From the NCBI GenBank assembly GCA_020848545.1, contig JADLHZ010000151.1:62001-126000 (forward strand): a DNA stretch of 64,000 bases. Direction: 5' to 3'. The position numbers and the translations under genes were made by a program. How positions within the stretch are numbered: the first letter of the stretch is position 1; the number at the start of each line of letters is the position of its first letter. Below the pieces are notes generated by a model that worked only from the letters and a program-made list of their open reading frames with translations, made no database searches and was not told the origin of the DNA. The DNA comes from Deltaproteobacteria bacterium (GTDB taxonomy: Bacteria; Myxococcota; JADLHZ01). Positions 37,216 through 44,307 of this stretch are shown here, piece by piece.

Positions 37216-37798
37216 CGTTCTGTTGCCGCACCGCCGCACCGCCGCACCGCTAGTGTCCCCTTCGAGCCCGCGCGCGGAGGCCCCGGCGGATGCGGTGCGC
37301 GACGAGAACGGCTTTCGTTTGGTGCACTTTGCGGTGCTCGGCGACCACCTCCATATGTTGTGCGAGGTCGACGGCCAAAAGTGGCTCGCCCGCGGCGTAC
37401 AGAAGATCGCGCTCAGCCTTGCGCGCTCGTTGAATGCCGCGGCAGTGCGGGACGCGGGAGGCTCGCTCGATCCGCGCGCCGGCACGATGCACGATAGGCC
37501 CGGTTGGATCGGTCCCGTTTTCGCCGAACGTTACCACTTGCACATGCTCACGACGCCGACCGAGATCGCGCATTGTCTCGAGTACCTGTTCACGAACGCG
37601 GCGAAGCACTTCGGCACGATCAACGTCGTGCGCTGCAAGCTCACCGAGTCGCAGACGCGTGCTCGCTACATTGACATCGACGCCTTCACGTCGTTCGCCG
37701 AGCTGCATACGAGCGCCGATCCCCCGATTGCACCCGCGCGCGGGCGCCGCCTCGAACGCGTCCTCGCAAGACACCCCTGGGCCATCCGCACCGCGTGA
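37172..37798 (+). CDS. REP-associated tyrosine transposase (RAYT, Y1/IS200-like), probably N-terminally degraded
   Basis: A 208-aa frame. From about residue 45 it matches Y1-type RAYT proteins: GFRLVHFAVLGDHLHMLCE with the HUH metal motif (HLH), VQKIALSLARSLN, then VFAERYHLHMLTTPTEIAHC and LEYLFTNAAKHFG, where the Tyr is the likely nucleophile. The first ~44 residues are Pro/Ala/Arg-rich and lack the HVTLR strand that starts this fold, and the start overlaps inverted repeat A. I therefore think the original 5' end was lost and the gene may be inactive. RAYTs process single-stranded REP hairpins; REP-like arrays lie just downstream (37834-38194). Confidence 0.72.
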   Translation: MRYSWRPLCDGSGATVLLPHRRTAAPLVSPSSPRAEAPADAVRDENGFRLVHFAVLGDHLHMLCEVDGQKWLARGVQKIALSLARSLNAAAVRDAGGSLDPRAGTMHDRPGWIGPVFAERYHLHMLTTPTEIAHCLEYLFTNAAKHFGTINVVRCKLTESQTRARYIDIDAFTSFAELHTSADPPIAPARGRRLERVLARHPWAIRTA

Positions 37799-38199
37799 AA
37801 ACCGAAATCACGCTGTCCCGCTGTCCCCGCGAAACGGACCGGGAGCGTTGACCCCGAACGGACCGGGAGCGTTCCCGAAGCGGACCGGGAGCGTGCACAA
37901 CGATCGATCGATCGCGCCGCTGATCACGCATAAAGGTCGCCGCGAAAACCACATGCGCAGCCGCCAGGCCCCACTTCGGCCGCAGCATGCAGGAGTCGCG
38001 ATCGGAAGCCGTAGAAGCAACCAAGTCTAAGCCGGCACGAAAGGCCGACCTGCGAATGACCAACCGCGCCAAATGCTCCGCGCCCCGCGTCGCAAAGGGA
38101 CCGGGGAGCGGACCGAAAAGGGACCGGGGAGCGGGACCGGGGACGGTTGACCACCGGGGAGCGTTGACCCCGATCGCGGTCCCTGGCACCTGAGCGCGC
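37799..38199. repeat. 401-bp non-coding REP-like array downstream of the RAYT
   Basis: Holds no convincing gene. It contains three copies of a GGACCGGGAGCG unit (37837-37893), inverted repeat copy B (37911-38070), a second cluster of AAAGGGACCGGGGAGC units (38094-38144), a GTTGACCCCGA repeat shared by both clusters, and a GGTCCCTGGCACC palindrome-like site (38179-38191). The GT87 gene starts at GTG 38200. Confidence 0.8.
37911..38070 (+). repeat. Inverted repeat copy B flanking the RAYT remnant
   Basis: The partner of copy A (37057-37215), in opposite orientation; shared blocks include TCGCGCCGCTG, CGCATAAAGG, CATGCGCAGCCGCCA and CCACTTCGGCCGCAGCA. Together they bracket ~700 bases carrying the RAYT, like long inverted ends of a small mobile element, though I see no target-site duplication. 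Confidence 0.8.
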
Positions 38200-39390
38200 G
38201 TGCGACTGGGAGCGATCCGAGAGCAAACCATCGCCGCGTGGCGCCGGATCGACGCCGTCTACCAACGCCACCCGTTCCTCGTCGTCGCCGCCGCCATGCT
38301 CGCCTTCGCGATCCACGTGAGCTTCGTCCGCCACGGCGCCGTCGGTATCGACTTCGAAGTCTTCCGAAAGACCGGCGCGCGGCTCATCGCCGGCGAAGCG
38401 ATCTATCAGCCCGACGAGAACATGCCGTTCAAGTACGCGCCCGTCTTCGCCGTCGTGTTCATGGCGCTCGGCGTCGCCCCGCCGCTCCCGACCTATTGGG
38501 CGTGGAACATCCTGAACGCGCTCGCCCTCGCGATCTTCGTCTCCTGGGGCGCGCGCTCCTTGAAGCCCGAGCATCGCCTCCTCGGCACTGCCCTCGCCTT
38601 CTTCGCGTGCGCGAGCATGGTGCAGCATCACTATGCGCTCGGCCAGATCGACTGCTGCGTCCTCGCGGCGATCGCGCTCAGCGAAACCCAGCGCACCAAG
38701 AACCCCGTCGCCAGCGGCGCGCTCCTCGCCTTCGCCGCCCTCATCAAGATCACCTTCGTCGCGTTCATCGCCGTCGCCTTCGTCTTCTTCGCACGCAAGC
38801 GTATCCTCGGCGTCGCGCTTGGGCTCGCCGTCGGCCTCCTCGCCCCCACACCTTTCTACGGCGTGACGCAAACCCACACCTGGACCTTCGAGTGGCTGCA
38901 CTTGCTCGGCGCGAGCTTGGAGCCGTGGATCTGCTGGCGCGACAACCAGGGCGCCTTCGGCATCGCGTGCCTCTTCGGCCTGCACCCAGCATCACCCGAG
39001 CACATGCGCGCGGGCTACGCGGTGGCGCTCCTTGCCGTCATCCCCGCGGGCCTCGTCGTCCTCAAGAAGCTCCTCGCCAAAGAGAGCGAGCAAGCCCGCC
39101 GCGCCGCCGTGCTCTTCGCGCTCTTCATGACCTTCTTCCTCTCGCCGCTCGGTTGGTACACGAACCTCGTCGCGATGATCCCGCTCTGCCAGCGCGCCGT
39201 CGCGTTTGCGGCGAAGCGTCCGTCGCGCGCGCTCTTCTTCCTGCCGATCCTCGTGCAAGCCTTCCTCGTCCACGATACGCTCGGCGAAGCGTTCGTCGGC
39301 TATAAAGCCGCGCGCGCGATGGGCTTCGAGTTTCTGTGGCTCTTGTGGGTGCTCGCGTGGTTCATCCACCGCGAAGGCACAGAGGACTAA
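38200..39390 (+). CDS. GT87/DUF2029-type membrane glycosyltransferase
   Basis: A 396-aa multi-pass protein with ~9-10 hydrophobic segments. The first periplasmic loop carries VGIDFEVFRKTGARLIAGEA then IYQPDENMPFKYAP, the pattern of polyprenol-phosphate-mannose-dependent transferases (GT87), whose acidic residue in the 'D-F' loop is catalytic. Later SPLGWYTNLVAM also recurs in the family. I infer transfer of a mannosyl-type sugar to a lipid-linked or envelope acceptor outside the inner membrane; the acceptor is unknown. GTG start at 38200 directly after the REP-like array; lgt follows after 14 bases on the same strand. Confidence 0.8.
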   Translation: MRLGAIREQTIAAWRRIDAVYQRHPFLVVAAAMLAFAIHVSFVRHGAVGIDFEVFRKTGARLIAGEAIYQPDENMPFKYAPVFAVVFMALGVAPPLPTYWAWNILNALALAIFVSWGARSLKPEHRLLGTALAFFACASMVQHHYALGQIDCCVLAAIALSETQRTKNPVASGALLAFAALIKITFVAFIAVAFVFFARKRILGVALGLAVGLLAPTPFYGVTQTHTWTFEWLHLLGASLEPWICWRDNQGAFGIACLFGLHPASPEHMRAGYAVALLAVIPAGLVVLKKLLAKESEQARRAAVLFALFMTFFLSPLGWYTNLVAMIPLCQRAVAFAAKRPSRALFFLPILVQAFLVHDTLGEAFVGYKAARAMGFEFLWLLWVLAWFIHREGTED

Positions 39391-39404
39391 GAACAGAGGA
39401 CTAG

Positions 39405-40256
39405 ATGTTTCCGTACTTCTTCAAGCTGCCGGCGTTCGGGCCGTTCTCGGAGCCGCAGCCCATCCACTCCTACGGCATTCTCATCGCCATCGGCTTCGTA
39501 CTCGCCACGCAGATGATCGCGCGTGAAGCCAAGCGCCTCGGAGAGCTGCGACCAGACAAGCTCACCGATCTCGCGTTTTACTTGCTCTTGGTCGGCCTCG
39601 TCGGCTCGCGCGTGCTCTACATCATCGTCAACATCGAGGAGTACGCCGCGCACCCCTACGAGATCCTCTACTTCTGGCGCGGCGGCTTGGTCTTCTACGG
39701 CGGCTTCTTCGCGGCCGTCGGCTACGCCGTTTGGTGGTGCCGGCGAAACGGCAAGCCGTTCTTCCTCATCGCCGACATTTTGATTCCGATGGTCGCGTTC
39801 AACCACGTCTGGGGCCGCATCGGTTGCGTCGCCGCCGGTTGCTGCTTCGGCGCGATCACGCACTCGCCTGTCGGCATCGAGTATCCGATCCAAAGCGTCG
39901 TCCAACAGATGCAGCACGCGCAAGGCTTCATCCGCGCCTTCGATCGGCCGCTGCCGGTGCACGCCGTGCAGCTCTATGAGGCCGCGGGCGAGCTCGCGCT
40001 CTTCATGCTGCTCATGTGGCTGCGCGATCGCAAGCGCTACCACGGCCAACTCTTGCTCGTGTGGCTCGCGCTCTATCCGATCCTGCGCTCGTTCTGCGAG
40101 GCGCTGCGCGGCGACAAAGAGCGCGGCTTCGTGGTGCCGGGCCTGATCTCGACGAGCCAGTTCGTCTCAGCCCTCACCGCCCTCGCGGCCATCGCGCTCT
40201 TCTTCTACCTAAAGCGCGCCGGTGACCGACAAGAGCGCGCCGCCGCTCAACCCTGA
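39405..40256 (+). CDS. lgt: Prolipoprotein diacylglyceryl transferase
   Basis: A 283-aa integral membrane enzyme with ~7 TM segments and the Lgt landmarks: IHSYGILIAIGFVLA, the essential HxGG-type loop as WRGGLVFYGGFF, and the Lgt signature GRIGCVAAGCCFG (canonical GRIGNFINGELWG is diverged, with Cys-rich replacement). LRSFCEALRGDKERG follows near the C-terminus. It transfers diacylglycerol from phosphatidylglycerol to the lipobox cysteine of prolipoproteins, matching the several lipoproteins predicted here. Its last 48 bases overlap the convergent PAP2 gene. The signature variant with two adjacent cysteines is seen in some myxobacterial-type Lgt proteins, as far as I recall. Confidence 0.92.
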   Translation: MFPYFFKLPAFGPFSEPQPIHSYGILIAIGFVLATQMIAREAKRLGELRPDKLTDLAFYLLLVGLVGSRVLYIIVNIEEYAAHPYEILYFWRGGLVFYGGFFAAVGYAVWWCRRNGKPFFLIADILIPMVAFNHVWGRIGCVAAGCCFGAITHSPVGIEYPIQSVVQQMQHAQGFIRAFDRPLPVHAVQLYEAAGELALFMLLMWLRDRKRYHGQLLLVWLALYPILRSFCEALRGDKERGFVVPGLISTSQFVSALTALAAIALFFYLKRAGDRQERAAAQP

Positions 40257-41006
40257 CACGCCCACGTTCACCGGCAGCGGCCGCCGGTGCAGCAACGTTA
40301 CGCCGGCCGAGATCCCCGCCCCGACCATGGCGCCGACGATCACATCGCTCGGAAAGTGCTTGCCGGCGAGCACGCGCTCGACGCTGATCGTCGCCGCGAG
40401 CGCCGCGCCGCCCACGATCGCGAGCGCGCTCTGCCAGCTCCCTGGCCGCCGCAACCACGTGGTGATGGCGAAGCTCGTGGCCGCCGCGAAGGCGATCGCC
40501 GCGTGCATCGAGAAGAAGGACATATAATTGTCGGTCGCCGCGAAAAACGGCGACCCCGGCTCGGCGCGATAGAGCAGCGGCCGCGGGCGCTGCACGGCGA
40601 TCTTCACGAGCTCCGTCGCCGCCGCCGCCGCGAGCACGGCCTCGGTCATCACCAAGAGATCCTCCGCGAAGCCGATCCAAGGCGCGCTCGTGAGCCCCAC
40701 GTGCAGCGCGTCGAGCCCCGCGGCCAAGACGAGCACGCTGACGATCGACACATCGCTGACGAGCGCAACAGCATGCGAGTACGGCCGCGCCGCCGCCGCG
40801 TCGAACGCATCGACCACGCCGAGATCGCACGGGCAGCTCTTCCTCACGAAGCGCGACGCGAAGATCTCCGGCACGACGAGCGTCGCTGCCAGCGCAAGCG
40901 TGACCGGAACATCGGCCCCGAGCACCAGCTCATACGGCCGGGACGCCGGCGTCGCCGCCAGCACGAGGAGAACGGCGAGCATGCACGCGCACGCTACCCG
41001 CGGCAT
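40209..41006 (-). CDS. PAP2-family membrane phosphatase
   Basis: A 265-aa membrane protein with ~6 hydrophobic segments. The PAP2 tripartite motif is present: KIAVQRPRP (KxxxxxRP), SFFSMHAAIAF in place of PSGH (the catalytic His kept, PSG reads FSM), and SVERVLAGKHFPSDVI in place of SRxxxxxHxxxD (Arg, His and Asp kept). Such enzymes dephosphorylate lipid phosphates, for example undecaprenyl-PP, PGP or phosphatidate. N-terminal MPRVACACMLAVLLVLAATP may be a signal or first TM. It overlaps lgt tail to tail by 48 bases and is divergent from the DUF4412 gene (36-base gap). Confidence 0.85.
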   Translation of the reverse strand: MPRVACACMLAVLLVLAATPASRPYELVLGADVPVTLALAATLVVPEIFASRFVRKSCPCDLGVVDAFDAAAARPYSHAVALVSDVSIVSVLVLAAGLDALHVGLTSAPWIGFAEDLLVMTEAVLAAAAATELVKIAVQRPRPLLYRAEPGSPFFAATDNYMSFFSMHAAIAFAAATSFAITTWLRRPGSWQSALAIVGGAALAATISVERVLAGKHFPSDVIVGAMVGAGISAGVTLLHRRPLPVNVGVSGLSGGALLSVTGAL

Positions 41007-41042
41007 CGACGCCGTTCAACGTTCCGTGTATGGCGCGCCTCC

Positions 41043-41870
41043 ATGAACGTCATCATCATCGCCGCCCTCGCCTTGGTCTCGGCGCACCGCTTCGAGCAGA
41101 AGATCAGCATGTCCGGCCCGCCGACCGCGGCGATGCAGCAGCAGCCCGACCAGAAGAGCGTGATGATCTGGGACGGCCCGCGCATGCGCACCGATCAAGG
41201 CAGCGAGTCGAGCTCGATCGTCGACTTCAAGACCGACTCGATGATCATGCTCGATCACCAGAAGAAGCAGTACGTCGAGATGAAGGTGTCGCAGATGCTC
41301 GCGCAGGCTCAGGCGATGCTCGCGCACATGAAGGCGCAAGCCTCGGCGCTGCCGCCCGAACAGAAGAGCCAATACGAGGAGATGCTCCGCCAGCAGACGG
41401 CGCCGCTCAGCGTCGTCGCCACGGAAGAGACGCAAAAGATCCTCGGCTTCGACGCGAAGAAGTTCGTGTTGAAGCAGGGCGAGAAGACCCTCGGCGACGT
41501 TTGGTACACCAAAGCGATCGACATGAGCGACCTCGCGCCCTTCACCAAGCAGTTCGCGGAGATGATGCGTGGGGCCACCGGCAGCAACTGGGGCGACATC
41601 CTGACCAAGACCGAGCACGGCTACCCGCTGCGCACGGCGATCTCGATCGATCTCGGCGGCAAGCGAGCGACGTACACCACCGAGACGACGAAGTACGAAA
41701 AGGTGCCGACCGACTCGAAGGACTTCAGCGCGCCCGCGGGCTACAAGAAGGTCGATCCGAACGCCGCGCAGCAGCCCGGAAAAACGCTCGCCGACCCGGG
41801 CGGCGCGACGCCGGCGAAGCGCTCGACCGACGCGCCGAGGGAACCCGCGAAGGACGCGCCGAAAAAGTAG
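41043..41870 (+). CDS. DUF4412-like exported protein
   Basis: I start at ATG 41043; the longer open frame upstream merely mirrors the PAP2 gene. The 275-aa product has a short signal-like N-terminus (MNVIIIAALALVSAHRF), then a beta-rich domain typical of DUF4412 proteins (SVMIWDGPRMRTDQG; SIVDFKTDSMIMLDHQKKQY; FDAKKFVLKQGEKTLGDVWY). These are thought to be periplasmic proteins of unknown role with a lipoprotein-carrier-like fold. The C-terminal ~50 residues are Lys/Pro/Ala-rich and probably disordered. A small LCCL lipoprotein follows 50 bases downstream with its own strong ribosome site. Confidence 0.78.
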   Translation: MNVIIIAALALVSAHRFEQKISMSGPPTAAMQQQPDQKSVMIWDGPRMRTDQGSESSSIVDFKTDSMIMLDHQKKQYVEMKVSQMLAQAQAMLAHMKAQASALPPEQKSQYEEMLRQQTAPLSVVATEETQKILGFDAKKFVLKQGEKTLGDVWYTKAIDMSDLAPFTKQFAEMMRGATGSNWGDILTKTEHGYPLRTAISIDLGGKRATYTTETTKYEKVPTDSKDFSAPAGYKKVDPNAAQQPGKTLADPGGATPAKRSTDAPREPAKDAPKK

Positions 41871-41920
41871 CGTCGTGCCGGCGATATGGTCAGATTCCGC
41901 CTCACGGAGGAGGAAATCAC

Positions 41921-42283
41921 ATGCGCCTGTTCGTCGCTTTCGCAGTTGTTGCCGCGTTTTCGCTCGGGGCCTGCAAGTCGAACGAGAAGCCCATCTATCT
42001 CACTTGCGGCGATTCGGCGGGGAAGCTCGTCGGTGAGGCCGGCACGAAGTACCGCATCAGCTGCCCACAGCTCTGCACCAACGGCTCGCTCTGGGGCAGC
42101 GATCCGTACACGGCTGACTCGTCGGTGTGCAAAGCCGCGATCCACGCTGGCGCGTTGAAGCCGGCTGGCGGCGAAGCCACCGTCATCATCAAGGGCGGCG
42201 AGCCGAAGTTCGACGGCACCACGAAAAACGGCGTGACCAGCGCGAGCTGGGGCAAGTACGATCGCACGTTCACCTTCGACTGA
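41921..42283 (+). CDS. LCCL-domain lipoprotein
   Basis: A 120-aa protein with a lipoprotein signal peptide (MRLFVAFAVVAAFSLGAC; lipobox LGAC, Cys18). The mature part is a compact LCCL domain: CPQLCTNGSLWGSDPYTADS followed by SVCKAAIHAGAL, matching the Y-x3-S-x2-C-x-AA-x-HAG core, and a terminal SWGKYDRTFTF strand. LCCL domains are mostly eukaryotic or found in myxobacterial and related secreted proteins; ligand unknown. The ribosome site GGAGGAGG (41906-41913) is one of the best in the window, 7 bases from the ATG. Lgt encoded at 39405 would lipidate it. Confidence 0.88.
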   Translation: MRLFVAFAVVAAFSLGACKSNEKPIYLTCGDSAGKLVGEAGTKYRISCPQLCTNGSLWGSDPYTADSSVCKAAIHAGALKPAGGEATVIIKGGEPKFDGTTKNGVTSASWGKYDRTFTFD

Positions 42284-42320
42284 CTAGCCCAGCAGGGCTG
42301 TCCAGCGTTCGCGCCTGGGA

Positions 42321-43016
42321 TCACTCCGCTTCGTTGCCGAGCATGACGTCCGAGAGCGCGTGCTTCGTCGCGAACGCGCGCGCTTCGTCCTCGCTCGCGA
42401 ACACCTGCAGCACCTCGAACACGCGGTACTCGTCCTTGCCGCCGCGCACGACCTTCACCGTCGGCCGCGCGTAGTCGCCGTACGGGCACACGTCGAGCAG
42501 CTTCGCTTTGGCCGGCAGTGCCTCGGCCGCCTGGCACTTTTCGCAACGCTTGCTGCCGCGGGCGCAGTGGATGTCGCGCATGAGGCGAACCGCCAAGCAC
42601 GCATCGCCGCGCTCGCTCTCGACGTAAAGCTTCTCCGCCGTCGCCTTTTCGTGCACCGCGGTGACCGAGAACACCGGCGTCTTGTTGTCGGCGCTCGGCA
42701 TCGGAAAGCGATCGCCGAAGCGGCCCGAGAGCCACACCACGATCGGCGCCTGATCCGGTTGCAGGTGCCGCAAACGCTCTACCAACGGAATACCGAGCGC
42801 GCCGTCGCTCAAGCGGTGAACGTCCTTCGGCACGCTGGCGTGGCGCCCGATGGCCGCGGTCTTCACCTCGCCGTGATCTCCGCGCCACACCGTGAACGGC
42901 AGCTTCACGGTGGTTTGACCGTCCTGCATCTTCGCCAACCAGGCGGCGAGCGCTTTACCGTCCTCGAGCGACGGTCCGGTGCCGAAGATCGGCGGTACGA
43001 AGTCTTGCTTGTTCAT
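42321..43016 (-). CDS. Uncharacterised 231-aa protein
   Basis: I place the start at ATG 43016 (MNKQDFVPPIFGTGPSLEDG); the open frame extends to 43274, but the extension runs antisense to the divergent gene and across an operator-like palindrome. A reading from ATG 43115 would add a hydrophobic N-terminus (YFIATPVVMFVIAI) and cannot be excluded. The protein has TVWRGDHGEVKTAAIGR and a cysteine cluster (CARGSKRCEKCQ, then LLDVCPYGDY) that could bind a metal or form disulfides. I do not recognise the family. It is divergent from the DUF4185 gene at 43099. Confidence 0.65.
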   Translation of the reverse strand: MNKQDFVPPIFGTGPSLEDGKALAAWLAKMQDGQTTVKLPFTVWRGDHGEVKTAAIGRHASVPKDVHRLSDGALGIPLVERLRHLQPDQAPIVVWLSGRFGDRFPMPSADNKTPVFSVTAVHEKATAEKLYVESERGDACLAVRLMRDIHCARGSKRCEKCQAAEALPAKAKLLDVCPYGDYARPTVKVVRGGKDEYRVFEVLQVFASEDEARAFATKHALSDVMLGNEAE

Positions 43017-43061
43017 GGCGCGCGGCACGGGGGCTCCTTCGATTGGCGACACCGAAAACGA

Positions 43062-43077
43062 TGTTATGGCGATAACA
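43062..43077. promoter_or_regulatory. Palindromic operator TGTTAT-N4-ATAACA
   Basis: A perfect 6-base inverted repeat with a 4-base spacer lies in the 82-base gap between the divergent starts at 43016 (minus) and 43099 (plus). The surrounding ~40 bases are unusually AT-rich for this genome, as expected for a promoter. A related half site (ATAAC) follows at 43081. It probably binds a dimeric repressor controlling both genes; no regulator gene adjoins. Confidence 0.6.
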
Positions 43078-43098
43078 AACATAACCACTGGTGTTGCT

Positions 43099-44292
43099 AT
43101 GAAATACGCTTTCATCTCGCTCATGCTCCTGGGCGCCCTCGATCCGACCGACCTCGACGCCGACGCGGCCGACAGTATGTCCGGGTGCGACTGCAACCGC
43201 AAACGCGAGAAGGCGAAGGCCGACGTCCCCGAGAATACGCCGCTGGCGCCGCCCGCCGTCACGCTCATAGACACCGCGCAAGTCGCGCCGCTCTCGAACG
43301 TGCCGAGCCTCTACTACGCCGACGGGCTCGGCACCGATCTCGGCGTCAGCTTCGTGCGCGACGGCCAGCTCGTCTTTCTCTTCGGCGACACGAACCCGAA
43401 GGATCCCGACGACGACTGTTGCGTAGACAGCGTCGCCGTCACACCGGATGGCGCGTTCGCGCAGCGCCAGCCCCTCGAGTTCCTGCGCAAACCGGGCGGC
43501 GGGTTTCTGCCCCTCGCTCCTCCCGGCGTGAAGCTGAAGGGCATGGAGGTTCCCGTCGAAGGCGTCGCCGCCGGCCCGGACACCTACGTCTTCTTCAGCA
43601 CCGGCTGGCACGACGACTGGGGGCGCCACGAGTCGTTGGCCCTCGCGAAGACGCAGGGCACGGACTTCGGCCGCCTGCAAACGCTGTGGATCCAACCGAG
43701 CGATCGCTTCATCAACGTGAGCATCGTCGAAGACGGCAACGACTACTGGATCTTCGGCAGCGGCTCGTACCGCTTGAGCGCCGTCTACCTCGCGCGCGTT
43801 CCGAAAGCGCAGCTCGCCGATCATTCGGCGTGGCGCTACTGGCGTCGCGATCCCGGCGGCGCCATCAGCTGGGTCGCCGACGAGCGGGCGGCGTCGCAGG
43901 TCGTGCCGAACAACTGCGTCGGCGAGCTCAGCGTGCGCTACGAGCCGAAGCTCGCGCTCTACCTCATGGCGTACAACTGCGGCACACCGCGCGGTGTCAC
44001 GCTGCACACCTCTCCCGCGCCGGACGGCCCGTGGTCCGAAGGCGTGCACATCTTCGATCCTGGCCTGCACGGCTACGGCAAGTTCATGCACGTGCCGGTG
44101 AGCTTCGCCGGCAAGGACGATCACCTGAGCGATCCGCGCCGGGAAGAAGAGTGGGGCGGCGAGTACGGCCCGTACTTCGTGCCGAGCTGGACGACCGTCG
44201 AATGGAACGGCGACGTCAGCATCTACTACGCGCTCTCGTCGTGGAATCCGTACCACGCGCACATCATTCGCTCGACGCTGCGCCGCCGCTGA
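43099..44292 (+). CDS. DUF4185-type secreted beta-propeller (GH43-like) protein
   Basis: Start at ATG 43099 (MKYAFISLMLLGALDPTD), preceded by the AT-rich operator region; the frame is open further upstream but not plausibly translated. The 397-aa product begins with a hydrophobic stretch and Cys pair (SGCDCNRK), so it may be a lipoprotein or secreted. The body shows repeated blades of five-bladed-propeller type (LGVSFVRDGQLVFLFGDTNP; TYVFFSTGWHDDWGRHESLA; NDYWIFGSGSYRLSAVYLAR; WSEGVHIFDPGLHGYGKF), as in DUF4185 proteins related to GH43/GH32 folds. Sugar substrate unknown; catalytic residues not assigned. Confidence 0.75.
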   Translation: MKYAFISLMLLGALDPTDLDADAADSMSGCDCNRKREKAKADVPENTPLAPPAVTLIDTAQVAPLSNVPSLYYADGLGTDLGVSFVRDGQLVFLFGDTNPKDPDDDCCVDSVAVTPDGAFAQRQPLEFLRKPGGGFLPLAPPGVKLKGMEVPVEGVAAGPDTYVFFSTGWHDDWGRHESLALAKTQGTDFGRLQTLWIQPSDRFINVSIVEDGNDYWIFGSGSYRLSAVYLARVPKAQLADHSAWRYWRRDPGGAISWVADERAASQVVPNNCVGELSVRYEPKLALYLMAYNCGTPRGVTLHTSPAPDGPWSEGVHIFDPGLHGYGKFMHVPVSFAGKDDHLSDPRREEEWGGEYGPYFVPSWTTVEWNGDVSIYYALSSWNPYHAHIIRSTLRRR

Positions 44293-44307
44293 CGCACCGG
44301 CGTGTGG

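Noticed and set aside
37057-38070. CRISPR array
   Set aside because: Only two long copies in inverted orientation and short irregular tandem words; no regular direct repeat/spacer pattern and no cas genes.
42979-43098. Upstream extension of the DUF4185 gene and the mutual overlap with the minus-strand neighbour
   Set aside because: The extension would place the operator palindrome inside both genes; starts at 43099 and 43016 leave a sensible AT-rich divergent promoter.
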